Shown: positions 43,263-52,291 of the stretch, piece after piece
Position numbering within the stretch: position 1 is the first letter of the stretch
Layout of the letters: every line of letters begins with the position of its first letter
Assembly: GCF_001612985.1 (NCBI RefSeq)
Contig: NZ_BDBM01000005.1
Location: 248,001 to 312,000 of the forward strand
DNA: 64,000 nucleotides
Direction of reading: 5' to 3'
From: Nocardia gamkensis NBRC 108242
GTDB lineage: Bacteria; Actinomycetota; Actinomycetes; Mycobacteriales; Mycobacteriaceae
Position numbers and translations under genes: made by a program
Notes under the pieces: generated by a model
Told to the model about the DNA's origin: nothing
What the model saw: only the letters and a program-made list of their open reading frames with translations
The model's database searches: none

Positions 43263-44960
43263 ATGACTGATCGGGAATACGACGTGGTGGTGGTCGGCAG
43301 CGGCGCCGCCGGCATGACCGCCGCCCTCACCGCGGCCCACAACGGCCTGAGCGTGGTGGTCATCGAAAAGGCCGCGCACTACGGCGGGTCGACCGCGCGC
43401 TCCGGCGGCGGCGTGTGGATCCCGGGCAACAAGGCGCTGCGCGCGTCCGGTCGGCCCGACGACCGCGAGGAAGCACGCACCTACCTGCACAGCATCATCG
43501 GTGACGTCGTGCCCTCCGAACGGATCGACACCTACATCGATCGCGGCGCCGAAGCGCTGGACTTCGTGCTCGATCACTCGCCGCTGAAGATGACATGGGT
43601 GCCCGGCTACTCCGACTACCATCCGGAGGCGCCGGGCGGGCGGCCCGAGGGGCGCTCGTGCGAGCCCAGGCCGTTCGACACGAAGATCCTGGGCGACGAG
43701 CGGTTCAACCTGGAGCCGCCGTACGCGAAGGCTCCGCTGAACGTCGTGGTGATGCAGGCCGACTTCGTCCGGCTCAATCTGATCCGGCGTCATCCGAAGG
43801 GCATGCTGCGGGCGATGCGCGTCGGCGCGCGCACCTACTGGGCCAAGTTCACCCGCAAGCACATCGTCGGCATGGGGCAGGCCATCATCGCGGGCATGCG
43901 CAAGGGGCTCATGGACGCGAACGTGCCGCTTCTGCTGAACACCCCGATGACCGACCTCGTCGTGACCGATGGCGTCGTCACCGGCGTCCACGCGCTGCAC
44001 GAGGGCGAGCCGGTCACTTTCACCGCCCGCTACGGCGTCGTCCTCGGCAGCGGCGGTTTCGAGCACAACGCGGAAATGCGCACCAAATACCAGCGCCAGC
44101 CCATCACCACCGAGTGGACCACCGGCGCGGCCGCCAATACCGGCGACGGCATCCAAGCGGGCATGGCGGCGGGCGCGGCCATCGGTTTCATGGAGGACGC
44201 TTGGTGGGGGCCGACCATCTTCAAGGGCGGCAAACCGTGGTTCGCGCTGGCCGAACGGAATCTGCCCGGCAGCATCATGGTGAACGCCGACGGCAAGCGA
44301 TTCGGAAATGAGTCCGCTCCTTACGTCGAGGCGGTGCACACCATGTACGGCGGCGAGTACGGGCAGGGTGAGGGACCGGGCGAGAACATCCCCGCGTGGC
44401 TGGTGTTCGACCAGCGCTACCGGAACCGCTACATCTTCGCCGGGCTACAGCCCGGTCAGCGTTTTCCATCCCGGTGGATGGAAAACGACTTCATCGTCAA
44501 GGCCGACAGCATCGAGGAATTGGCAGGCAAGATCGGCGTGCCCGCCGACGAGCTGGCCGCGACCGTCACCCGGTTCAACGGCTTCGCCGAGACCGGGAAG
44601 GACGAGGACTTCGGCCGCGGCGACAGCCACTACGACCGGTACTACGGCGATCCGACCGTGCGGCCCAACCCGTGCCTGGCCGCGCTGGTGGAGGGCCCGT
44701 ACTACGGCGCCAAGATCGTGCCGGGCGATCTGGGCACCAAGGGCGGGCTGGTGGCCGACACCGCCGGACGGGTGCTGCGCGAGGACGGCAGCGCCATCGA
44801 GGGGTTGTACGCCTCCGGCAACTGCTCCACACCGGTGATGGGCCACACCTACGCCGGGCCCGGCGCCACCATCGGCCCCGCGATCGCCTTCGGCTACCTC
44901 GCCGTGCTGGATATCGTCGAGCGCAAGAAGGGCCAGCCCGCCGCCACCGCGGGGGCGTGA
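43263..44960 (+). CDS. kstD: KstD, 3-ketosteroid delta-1-dehydrogenase
   Basis: 565-aa flavoenzyme. FAD site DVVVVGSGAAGMTAALTAAHNG near residue 6, GGSTARSGGGVWIPGNKAL near 40, substrate-domain PYYGAKIVPGDLGTKGGLV near 480 and C-terminal GNCSTPVMGHTYAGPGATIGPAIAFGYLA. It introduces the 1,2 double bond in ring A. ATG 43263 directly follows the KstR box, consistent with the size of known KstD proteins (about 560 aa). It is divergent from its distant paralogue and followed after 244 bp by the MaoC hydratase gene. Confidence 0.95.
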   Translation: MTDREYDVVVVGSGAAGMTAALTAAHNGLSVVVIEKAAHYGGSTARSGGGVWIPGNKALRASGRPDDREEARTYLHSIIGDVVPSERIDTYIDRGAEALDFVLDHSPLKMTWVPGYSDYHPEAPGGRPEGRSCEPRPFDTKILGDERFNLEPPYAKAPLNVVVMQADFVRLNLIRRHPKGMLRAMRVGARTYWAKFTRKHIVGMGQAIIAGMRKGLMDANVPLLLNTPMTDLVVTDGVVTGVHALHEGEPVTFTARYGVVLGSGGFEHNAEMRTKYQRQPITTEWTTGAAANTGDGIQAGMAAGAAIGFMEDAWWGPTIFKGGKPWFALAERNLPGSIMVNADGKRFGNESAPYVEAVHTMYGGEYGQGEGPGENIPAWLVFDQRYRNRYIFAGLQPGQRFPSRWMENDFIVKADSIEELAGKIGVPADELAATVTRFNGFAETGKDEDFGRGDSHYDRYYGDPTVRPNPCLAALVEGPYYGAKIVPGDLGTKGGLVADTAGRVLREDGSAIEGLYASGNCSTPVMGHTYAGPGATIGPAIAFGYLAVLDIVERKKGQPAATAGA

Positions 44961-45204
44961 GACGAGAACGCGGTACGAACCACGGCTCACAGGCAGTGCC
45001 CGCCGGAAATGCGCTCGGCCCGCCCCGCGATCCATCCACAGGCCGATGCGTAGCCGCTGAACGGTCCCGCGGAACGGACGACGCACTGGCGGGCCGGTGT
45101 CCCGGAAGCGCAGGATCGGCCCCGAGCGCCGTCGAGTTCCGGCGCGGCCTCGCTCGCGGCGCGGGCGGGCCGGATCCATCCACAATCATGCACAAGGAGA
45201 ACTG

Positions 45205-46071
45205 ATGCCCATCGACCCGAAGATCGCGCTCGGCGCGCAACTGCCGAGCCGGGAGTTCGCCTGGACCCCCTCGGACGTGCAGCTCTACCAGCTGGGCCTC
45301 GGTGCGGGCACGCGCTGGACCGACCCCGCCGAGCTGCGCTATCTCGACGATCGGGAACCGCAGGTGCTGCCGACCTTCGCCACCGTGGCGGCGACGGTGC
45401 ACGAGACCGAGCCGCCGCGGGTGAGCTTCCCCGGCGTCGAGATCGACCTGGCGAAGGTGGTGCACGGTCACCAGGAGGTCGAGGTGCACCGGCCGATCCC
45501 GGCCGCGGGCAAGGCGACCAAGGTCAGCCGGATCGCCGAGGTCTGGGACAAGGGCTCGGCGGCAGTCATCGTTCAGGAGCACACGGTGACCGGTTCCGAC
45601 GGAGCGCCGCTGTGGACCGAGCGCTCCTCGATTTTCGCCAAGGGCGAGGGTGGCTTCGGCGGCGAGCGCGGCCCCAGCACCAAGTCGGAATTGCCCGACC
45701 GGGCACCGGATTTCGACGTCACCACGCCGACGCTCCCGCAGCAGGCGCTGCTCTACCGGATGTCCGGCGACCGCAACCCGCTGCACTCCGACCCGGAATT
45801 CGCCCGCGCGGCCGGGTTTCCCGCGCCCATCCTGCACGGATTGTGCAGCTACGGCATCGTCTGCAAGACCGCGACCGACACCGTGCTCGGCTCCGACGCC
45901 AGCCGCGTCATCGGATTCCGCGCCCGGTTCGCAGGCGTGCTCTACCCGGGCGAGACGATCCGCACCCGGATCTGGCGGCAGGACGACGTACTCACCATCG
46001 CCGCGACCGTTGTAGAACGCGACGACGCACCTGTCCTCGGCGACGTCTCCCTACGGATCCGCCCCGCCTGA
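45205..46071 (+). CDS. MaoC-type double-hotdog enoyl-CoA hydratase (Hsd4B/Rv3538-like)
   Basis: 288-aa (R)-specific 2-enoyl-CoA hydratase with two hotdog folds. The hydratase 2 motif is intact near residue 190: YRMSGDRNPLHSDPEFARAAG, with catalytic Asp and His; then PAPILHGLCSYG. The N-terminal half binds CoA substrate (LGLGAGTRWTDPAELRYL). In Mycobacterium a homologue follows kstD directly and is placed in side-chain beta-oxidation. ATG 45205 has AAGGAGA upstream. Gap 44961-45204 (244 bp) contains nothing recognised. Confidence 0.88.
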   Translation: MPIDPKIALGAQLPSREFAWTPSDVQLYQLGLGAGTRWTDPAELRYLDDREPQVLPTFATVAATVHETEPPRVSFPGVEIDLAKVVHGHQEVEVHRPIPAAGKATKVSRIAEVWDKGSAAVIVQEHTVTGSDGAPLWTERSSIFAKGEGGFGGERGPSTKSELPDRAPDFDVTTPTLPQQALLYRMSGDRNPLHSDPEFARAAGFPAPILHGLCSYGIVCKTATDTVLGSDASRVIGFRARFAGVLYPGETIRTRIWRQDDVLTIAATVVERDDAPVLGDVSLRIRPA

Positions 46072-46348
46072 GCAGTCTCCCTCGCACGACGGCGCGCCAC
46101 ATGTGGGTGAGCGCGTCCGCGGGGCGTCGTGCGTGGCCGGGCGCTCGTCGCCTGGAAGCATTCCAGCGTTCAGCATCTCGGCCCAGTAGTCGCGTCGAAC
46201 CCGGTCCCAGAGTCCACGCTATGGCCTGTTGCGCGGCCGGACCTGCAATCCGGCGCACCGGCTACCGCAGAGGTCGTCAGCGCATACGACCAGTTCGAAC
46301 AGTAATGAGGCACTGTCACCCCGTACTCGACGACGCAAGGATTTCCCA

Positions 46349-46822
46349 ATGGGCTCACGGCGTGACTACTACCGAGATCCGAACGCGCCACGGCCGAACT
46401 CGCTGAAGCCGGGAGCTTCCGCGCTGGTGACCGACGAGGACGGGCGTGTGCTGATGCAACGCCGTGGCGACTCGGGTAAGTGGTCTCTACCCGGTGGAAT
46501 CATGGAGGTAGGCGAGACTCTGGAGGGTTGCGCGGTTCGGGAGACCCGCGAAGAGACCGGACTGGACATCGAGATCACCGGCTTGCTCGGTATCTACACC
46601 GACCCTGAGCACGTGATCGAACACGCGGACGGTGAGGTCCGGCAAGAGTTCGCAGTGGTCTACTACGGCAAAGTGACCGGTGGGAGGATCTCCGTGTCTG
46701 ATGAATCGACCTCTGTCGAATTCCTACGACTCGAAGAACTCGAGACGCTGCCCGTACACGAGACTGTTCGGCTCCGGTTGCAGCACCACGCCGAACAGCG
46801 CACGACTCCGTATCTGGGTTGA
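46349..46822 (+). CDS. Nudix hydrolase
   Basis: 157 aa. Complete Nudix box near residues 50-72: GGIMEVGETLEGCAVRETRE followed by ETGL, matching G-x5-E-x7-R-E-x2-E-E-x-G. N terminus MGSRRDYYRDPNAPRPNSL is typical of actinobacterial ADP-ribose/dNTP-type Nudix proteins. The ATG 46349 is chosen by domain position. Lower GC than the neighbouring steroid genes. The gap before it (46072-46348) shows no gene. Confidence 0.88.
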   Translation: MGSRRDYYRDPNAPRPNSLKPGASALVTDEDGRVLMQRRGDSGKWSLPGGIMEVGETLEGCAVRETREETGLDIEITGLLGIYTDPEHVIEHADGEVRQEFAVVYYGKVTGGRISVSDESTSVEFLRLEELETLPVHETVRLRLQHHAEQRTTPYLG

Positions 46823-46872
46823 CCGCGAAACATTCAGCCGAGATAGACGAACGCCCACCGGCCTCCGGCGCC

Positions 46873-47334
46873 TCAGGCTTCGCCGGACGGCCGTAGCTCC
46901 CGATCGCCACGCCCGCGTCTGGCGGCGACGCCCTGGATCACCAGGGCGTACAGCACCAGCACGAGCACCGGCGCGGCCAGCGGCGCCCAGGCCAGGCGCA
47001 GGGGGACGAGGGCGGCGAGGACGGCGGCCGCCGTGAAGCCGACCGCCCCGGCCACCGACGGGATCGTGGTGGGCACCACGCCGTGCGGCGCGGTCACCGT
47101 GGCGGCGTTGAGCAGGTAGGTCGTGGCCACCAATCCCGTTGCGGCGGAGGCGAGCACACCCGCGTCGGCGAGGACCAGCACGCCGAGCGCTAGCAGCACC
47201 GCGCAGACCGCCAGCGGCCGCAGCCACCAGCCGAGCCCGACGACGACCAAGGCGGGAACGCCGATCCACGGCTCCAGCAGCGCCACCGACGTCGCCAGCA
47301 GCACGCCGGAGAGAACGGCGAGGAATTTGGTCAT
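46873..47334 (-). CDS. Small membrane protein of the MoxR operon
   Basis: 153 aa with four to five hydrophobic segments (FLAVLSGVLLATSVALLEPW, then VPALVVVGLGWW and LAVCAVLLALGVLVLADAGV; further ones follow to LVLVLYALVIQGVAARRG). Unknown function. ATG overlaps the DUF58 gene stop (ATGA), so it is the last gene of the five-gene leftward unit beginning at 51064. Confidence 0.75.
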   Translation of the reverse strand: MTKFLAVLSGVLLATSVALLEPWIGVPALVVVGLGWWLRPLAVCAVLLALGVLVLADAGVLASAATGLVATTYLLNAATVTAPHGVVPTTIPSVAGAVGFTAAAVLAALVPLRLAWAPLAAPVLVLVLYALVIQGVAARRGRGDRELRPSGEA

Positions 47335-48605
47335 CGGCGCACCCGCACGGTCCTGCGGTGCTCGGGAAGCGCCCGCATGATCTGGTCCAGGCGCGCGTCT
47401 TCCGGCCACGCCACGATGTCGACGCCGACGGTGCCCATGTCCCGGTACATGGCCGCGCGCTCGAGCTGCCACATCTTGGCCAGGATGGGGTCGAGGTCGT
47501 CCCGGAACGGCGTGCCGCGCAGCACGTCCACCACGACCACCACGTGGCCGCGCTTGCGCAGGTCGATCAGCGCGAGCGCGAACTGGGTGTCCAGCAGCGT
47601 GGAGAAGGCCACCACGATCGCGCCGAGCGGCACGGCCGCGTGCGGCGCGAGGGTGCCGGTGGTCGGTATGTGCTCGTCGCCGACGTCGAGCACGGTGTCG
47701 ACGATGCGGTAGAACTGGCGGCGTCCGATGTCCGGGCGCAGCCATCGCGGCGCCTGTCCGAGGCAGACCACCGCGGTCCGGTCGCCCGCCTGCAAGGTCG
47801 ACTGCACCACCTGCGCCGCGCCGCGCACCGACAGCTCCAGCGAGTCGGTGGCCGGGCCCGGCGCCTGCTGTGAGGTGTCCACCAGCAGCACGACGTCCGC
47901 GGAACGGTTGGTCAGCCGCTCGGTGACATACAGCCGCCCGCGCCGCGCGCTCACCGGCCAGTTCACGATGCGCAACTGGTCGCCGGGCGCGTAGGCGCGG
48001 ATGTCGGCGTACTCGACGCCGGGCCCGTGCCTGCGGGTCAGGTGGGTGCCGAGCCGCTCGGGAAGTTCGGTGCGCGGCAGGCGCATTCGCTGCGGATCGG
48101 TGATCGGATACACGAACAGCTGGCCCGCGGGCAGTACGACGGTGGCGACCGCGAGCCCGGCCGGGCTCAGCGCCGAGACCCGCACCGACACCGGGTAGCG
48201 CCCCCATCTGCTCGCCGAGAGCGCGAGCCGCAACCCGGCGGGGGCGATTCCGGAATCGCTGGCCTCCTCGACCTGCATCGCCAGCCCGGTGCAGCTCTGC
48301 GGTTTCAGGCGCAGCAGCGCGTGCCCCTTCTCGACGAAGGCGGCGACGGTGAGCAGCACTTCCTCGGTCTCGAAACAGCGCAGCGTGCCGCCGCCGTCGA
48401 CCTGGATCCTCGTCGAGGACTGCTGAAACCGCGCGGTGGCCAGCACGCCCAGCAACGGCGCGGCGAACACGAGCAGCTGCCATCTGCCGAGGACCACCGC
48501 GAGCACCAGGGCCACCGCAGCGCACCCGGCGAGCATGAAGACCAGCGGTGCGGGCCGCCACCGCAATTCGGCGTCGACCGCGGAGCTGGCGTCGCGGTGC
48601 CTCAT
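47331..48605 (-). CDS. DUF58 / VWA-like membrane-associated protein
   Basis: 424 aa. Two N-terminal membrane helices (FMLAGCAAVALVLAVVLGRW, LLVFAAPLLGVLATA), then the DUF58 core GVEYADIRAYAPGDQLRIVNW near residue 215 and a von Willebrand-A-like segment ADVVLLVDTSQQAPG. DUF58 proteins pair with MoxR ATPases, which act as chaperones for assembly of protein or cofactor complexes. Start overlaps moxR stop (ATGA). Confidence 0.88.
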   Translation of the reverse strand: MRHRDASSAVDAELRWRPAPLVFMLAGCAAVALVLAVVLGRWQLLVFAAPLLGVLATARFQQSSTRIQVDGGGTLRCFETEEVLLTVAAFVEKGHALLRLKPQSCTGLAMQVEEASDSGIAPAGLRLALSASRWGRYPVSVRVSALSPAGLAVATVVLPAGQLFVYPITDPQRMRLPRTELPERLGTHLTRRHGPGVEYADIRAYAPGDQLRIVNWPVSARRGRLYVTERLTNRSADVVLLVDTSQQAPGPATDSLELSVRGAAQVVQSTLQAGDRTAVVCLGQAPRWLRPDIGRRQFYRIVDTVLDVGDEHIPTTGTLAPHAAVPLGAIVVAFSTLLDTQFALALIDLRKRGHVVVVVDVLRGTPFRDDLDPILAKMWQLERAAMYRDMGTVGVDIVAWPEDARLDQIMRALPEHRRTVRVRR

Positions 48606-49597
48606 GTCACGGTGGCGCGCGGGACCGGCAGACGGCGCAGCAGTTCGGTGATCACGTCCTCGCCGCGGATGCGGCGCACCCACATCTCCGGCCGCAGCGT
48701 GATCCGGTGCGCCATGGCCGGTATCGCCAGCGCCTTCACGTCCTCGGGGATCACGTAGTCGCGGCCGAGCAGCAATGCCCGCGCCCGGGACATCTGCACC
48801 AGGTCGAGTTCCGCGCGCGGGCTCGCGCCGACTTCGACCTGCGGGTGCCCCCTGGTAGCCGACGCCAGCGCGACGACATAGCTCACCACGTCGGGGTGCA
48901 CGGTCACGTACTCGACGGATTGCCGCATCTCCAGCAGTCCGTTCGCGTCCACGACCTGGTTGACCTGCGGCTGCTGCGAGCCGCGCTCCAGCCTGCGGCG
49001 GATCATCCTGGTCTCGTCCTGCTCGGACAGATACCCCAGCCGCAGCTGGATGGCGAACCGGTCGAGCTGGGCTTCCGGCAGCGGATAGGTGCCCTCGTAT
49101 TCGATCGGGTTGTCGGTGGCCAGCACGACGAACGGTTGCGGCAGCAGGAACGTCTCGCCGTCGATGCTGACCTGCCCCTCGGCCATCGCCTCCAGCAGCG
49201 CGGCCTGCGTCTTGGGCGGGGTGCGGTTCACCTCGTCGGCCAGCAGCAGGTTGGTGAACACCGGCCCGCGGCGGAAGGTGAACCGGCCGGTGGACATGTC
49301 GTAGATCGTCGACCCAAGCAGGTCGGCGGGCAGCAGGTCGGGGGTGAACTGCACGCGGTTGAACTGCAGCCCGAGCGCGGCCGCGAACGATCTCGCGATG
49401 AGCGTCTTACCGAGGCCTGGTAAGTCCTCGATCAGCACGTGCCCACCGGACAGCACGGCGATCATGATCAACTGCAACTCGTCCTGCTTGCCGACCACGA
49501 CCCGGGACAGCTCCCGGAGCACGGCCTCGCTGCGCTGGATGGTCACGTCCATCGGCATGGTCATTTGTGTACCCGCACTTGCCTCAACCCATTTCAC
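48602..49597 (-). CDS. MoxR-family AAA+ ATPase
   Basis: 331 aa. Walker A EDLPGLGKTLIARSF near residue 58, Walker B TNLLLADEVNRTPPKTQAALLEAM near 115, sensor 1 VLATDNPIEYEGTYPLPEAQLDRF, and the C-terminal lid. The GTG at 49597 overlaps the upstream TGA (GTGA); an ATG at 49564 (residue 12) is an alternative. Cytosolic chaperone-type ATPase acting with the DUF58 and membrane proteins of this operon. Confidence 0.92.
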   Translation of the reverse strand: MKWVEASAGTQMTMPMDVTIQRSEAVLRELSRVVVGKQDELQLIMIAVLSGGHVLIEDLPGLGKTLIARSFAAALGLQFNRVQFTPDLLPADLLGSTIYDMSTGRFTFRRGPVFTNLLLADEVNRTPPKTQAALLEAMAEGQVSIDGETFLLPQPFVVLATDNPIEYEGTYPLPEAQLDRFAIQLRLGYLSEQDETRMIRRRLERGSQQPQVNQVVDANGLLEMRQSVEYVTVHPDVVSYVVALASATRGHPQVEVGASPRAELDLVQMSRARALLLGRDYVIPEDVKALAIPAMAHRITLRPEMWVRRIRGEDVITELLRRLPVPRATVT

Positions 49598-50088
49598 ATT
49601 CTCTGCAGGCGGCTCAGGATCTCGTCCAGCGCCGCACGTCCCGGTGCCCTGCTGGTCTGATCACGAAGGGCCGAATTGGCCGGATCCACCCAGCGCCACA
49701 ATTCGGGCCCGAACTGGTGGATGCCCGCGGCCTCGACCGCTCGGCGGTTCTTCGCCACTCGCTGGCCGCTGGAGAGTTCGAACTCCTTGGCCAGCAGCGG
49801 ACGCAGGTGCCGGTCCCAATCGGCACGGGTGCCGTCCGCACGGTCGGCGAGCATCTGCGCCCTGGCGTGCCAGCGTTGCAGCATCTCCGCCGGACCGTTC
49901 TCCATGTCCTCGACCTCGTCGTCCCCGGCCTCGGAGCGCTCGAACAGCGACCAGACCAACCAGCCCAGCGCCACCGCCACCGGGATCCCGGCGACGAGCA
50001 GCAGCAGCCCGCGGGCGCGCTCGACAGCCACCAGCTCGATCACCGCGACGACGATCACGCCGGTGATCACCACCCCCATCCGGTTCAC
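49594..50088 (-). CDS. Membrane-anchored protein of the MoxR operon
   Basis: 164 aa: two membrane helices at the N terminus (MGVVITGVIVVAVIELVAV, LLLLVAGIPVAVALGWLVW), then a cytosolic helical domain with WHARAQMLADRADGTRADW and FELSSGQRVAKNRRAVEAAGIHQFGPELWRWVDP. Not recognised as a named family. GTG 50088 has GAAGGA upstream; coupled to moxR by a GTGA overlap. Probably a scaffold linking MoxR to the membrane. Confidence 0.75.
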   Translation of the reverse strand: MNRMGVVITGVIVVAVIELVAVERARGLLLLVAGIPVAVALGWLVWSLFERSEAGDDEVEDMENGPAEMLQRWHARAQMLADRADGTRADWDRHLRPLLAKEFELSSGQRVAKNRRAVEAAGIHQFGPELWRWVDPANSALRDQTSRAPGRAALDEILSRLQRM

Positions 50089-50113
50089 GGGATGTCCTTC
50101 CTCGCCCAGCCGG

Positions 50114-51064
50114 TCACGCGGGCACCTCCCCTTGCAGGTCGGCGAGCACGATGCGCAGCAACTGCTCGGCCCGCATGCGCTGCCATTCGAGCATGGCGTG
50201 CGGGCTGAACCTGGCCTCCTCGAACAGCGCGACCAGCTCGCGCGCGGACGCGTCGTGCAGCGCGCCGCGTTCGAACGCGCGGGCCAGCACCTCCATCGGG
50301 GTGTCCGAGGCGAGCGGAGCGGCGGAGCGGTCGGAGGCCAAGCCACGCTCCATCGCGACGTAGCAGGCGATGATCGCGGTGCGCGGGTCCTGGCCCGGGG
50401 CGTTCATCGCGGCCAGGCCCATCTCGGCCGCGCGTGCCAGCGAGTCCGCCACGGTGGGCGCCGCCGGAGCAGCGGGCGCGGCCGCGGGTGCGGGCTTGCG
50501 CCGCGACGACACCGCGACCACGACCAAACCGCTCATCGCCACCGTCACCAAGCCCGCCGCCGCGATTCCGGCCAGCACCAGCGCCGTCCCGGTCAGCTCC
50601 GCCGACCTCGGGTCGTATTCGGTGGGCGGCGCCGATGTCCCCGGCTCCGGGGCGGCGCCCGTGGTGGTGGCGGGCGCCGCCGGGCGCGCGGGCTCGCTCG
50701 GCCTGCTCGCGCCGATGAAGTAGATCGCCGACGCCGCCGCGAGCAGCACCCCGAGCAGCGCGAGCGCGCCTAGCACCACCAGGCCGGTCCGCCCGAGACG
50801 CCACTGCCTGCGCTCGTCCTCCCGTTCCGGCTCGGGCATGGCCAGCGGCAACCGGTGCTGACTGGCGATCACCCCCGCCAACAGGATCACGATCGACACG
50901 CTCAGCAGCACCGGCATGAGCGCGACCGACAAAGCGGACGGTACGTGCCTGCGCGGCCCGGCTTCGGTAATTCCTGGGATGTATCCGTGCAGAGCGATGG
51001 CGGCAAAAGCCAGCAGCGTGATCAGGACGATCACGCGCGATATCGGCGCTCGCGCCCGGGCCAC
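50114..51064 (-). CDS. DUF4129 membrane protein
   Basis: 316 aa. Membrane helices near 10-28, 45-65, 90-115 and 160-185, a Pro/Ala/Thr linker, and a cytosolic C-terminal DUF4129-like domain (ARAAEMGLAAMNAPGQDPRTAIIACYVAMERGLA, VLARAFERGALHDASARELVALFEEARFS). GTG 51064. First gene of the leftward MoxR-DUF58 unit, 25 bp ahead of the next. Such operons occur widely in actinobacteria; substrates are unknown. Confidence 0.82.
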   Translation of the reverse strand: MARARAPISRVIVLITLLAFAAIALHGYIPGITEAGPRRHVPSALSVALMPVLLSVSIVILLAGVIASQHRLPLAMPEPEREDERRQWRLGRTGLVVLGALALLGVLLAAASAIYFIGASRPSEPARPAAPATTTGAAPEPGTSAPPTEYDPRSAELTGTALVLAGIAAAGLVTVAMSGLVVVAVSSRRKPAPAAAPAAPAAPTVADSLARAAEMGLAAMNAPGQDPRTAIIACYVAMERGLASDRSAAPLASDTPMEVLARAFERGALHDASARELVALFEEARFSPHAMLEWQRMRAEQLLRIVLADLQGEVPA

Positions 51065-51212
51065 TGGCTACCACCAAATCTGAGTACTGCACAAAACAGC
51101 CACATAGTTACATGCCGAGCGGTCCGCTCGGGATGGAATGGAATACTTCGGAGTCCCTCCTCTTAAACCGCACCTGTGTGGGGCTCCGGTGGGCACTCCG
51201 GAGTGGCGGCGG

Positions 51213-52229
51213 CTACCGGGCGATTTCGGTCGAGGACTGGGACAATTCACAAAGTCGGCTCGCCAAACGTGAGATATCCGGCACTTCCCGGACGTCCCGC
51301 ACCAGCTCATCGAGCACCGAAGACGCGACGACGACGAGTTCGCAATCGGTGTCGTAGAGAACGTCGACGAGGTTCACGAAACGCATCGACCAGGCGGGCG
51401 GAACTTCGCGCAGCGGGGGTACATCTCGTATTTCCCAGTGCGGAAATCGTTGGGCCAGCGCCACATAATCCGCCGCGGATGTTGGGACACCGCACAATTC
51501 GGCGAAGTCGATGACCAGAGCGCCGCCGGCTACGGCAATGGCGCGCAATCTCCGCGGGCCGATGGAAATCTCGACCGGTGATTCATCGACGCGTTGTGCC
51601 ACATCGCGTTTCCAGACGCCGGTGGCCACTGTCGACAGCGTCTTCCGAGCCGCCGGATCCACGAGATATCGACCGGCGGCGAATCCGGTGCGGGAGCCAC
51701 GGAAGTCCAAGGAGCGATAGTCGATCGCGCCGTCGACGGCCACCACGTCCATGCTCGCGAGGATCCGCTCGATCGTCGGCACGAACCGGTGGTGGAACAG
51801 CGGATTCGGCAACAGCTCGCCCGGCGGATAGTTCGAGGTCACCACCAGTGCGATCCGGCGGGCGAACAGCGCGTCGAGCAGTCGCGCGATCAGCATCGCG
51901 TCACCGATATCGTGCACGTGGAATTCGTCGAAGCAGACCAGCAACGCATCGCCGAGCAGCGCGTCCACCGCGGCGTCGATCGAGCCGGACGTGTGCGCCG
52001 CGGCGTGCAGACCGGCGAAGAACTGGTGAAAGTGATAGCGCCGCTTACGTTCCGAGGCGACCTCGGCGAAGAACCGATTCATCAGCATGGTCTTGCCGCG
52101 ACCGGGTCTGCCGTGGAGATAGACGCCGCGGCGGCGCCGCACCGGCCGGCCGTGCCGATCCAGAAGTTCGCGCAACCGCGCCGCCGCCCGCGCCTGATCG
52201 GAATCCCACTGGATGATCTCGGGTTCCAT
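51213..52229 (-). CDS. zapE: ZapE/AFG1-family ATPase
   Basis: 338-aa AFG1-like P-loop ATPase: Walker A YLHGRPGRGKTMLM near residue 37, FHQFFAGLHAAAH near 68, Walker B LLVCFDEFHVHDIGDAML near 96, VTSNYPPGELLPN near 130, and a late FAELCGVPTSAADYVALAQRF. In E. coli ZapE acts at the division septum; mitochondrial homologues handle respiratory-chain proteins. ATG 52229 with GAGGAGG. Divergent from a TetR gene; a perfect palindrome (52239) overlaps its promoter. Confidence 0.88.
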   Translation of the reverse strand: MEPEIIQWDSDQARAAARLRELLDRHGRPVRRRRGVYLHGRPGRGKTMLMNRFFAEVASERKRRYHFHQFFAGLHAAAHTSGSIDAAVDALLGDALLVCFDEFHVHDIGDAMLIARLLDALFARRIALVVTSNYPPGELLPNPLFHHRFVPTIERILASMDVVAVDGAIDYRSLDFRGSRTGFAAGRYLVDPAARKTLSTVATGVWKRDVAQRVDESPVEISIGPRRLRAIAVAGGALVIDFAELCGVPTSAADYVALAQRFPHWEIRDVPPLREVPPAWSMRFVNLVDVLYDTDCELVVVASSVLDELVRDVREVPDISRLASRLCELSQSSTEIAR

Positions 52230-52238
52230 GACACCTCC

Positions 52239-52264
52239 TCGTCCTCTACATTTGTAGAGGACGA
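52239..52264. promoter_or_regulatory. Perfect 26-bp palindrome between zapE and tetR
   Basis: TCGTCCTCTACA-tt-TGTAGAGGACGA: perfect 12-bp arms with a 2-nt centre, 10 bp upstream of the zapE ATG and 28 bp upstream of the TetR ATG. Very likely the TetR operator for both genes. Confidence 0.85.
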
Positions 52265-52291
52265 CGCCGCTCCGCGGCAGGAAGGGTGATC

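Noticed and set aside
41526..44339. Minus-strand frame extending the KstD-like protein to 937 codons
   Set aside because: The extension is antisense to kstD; the FAD-binding N terminus begins at 43148 after an AAGGA site.
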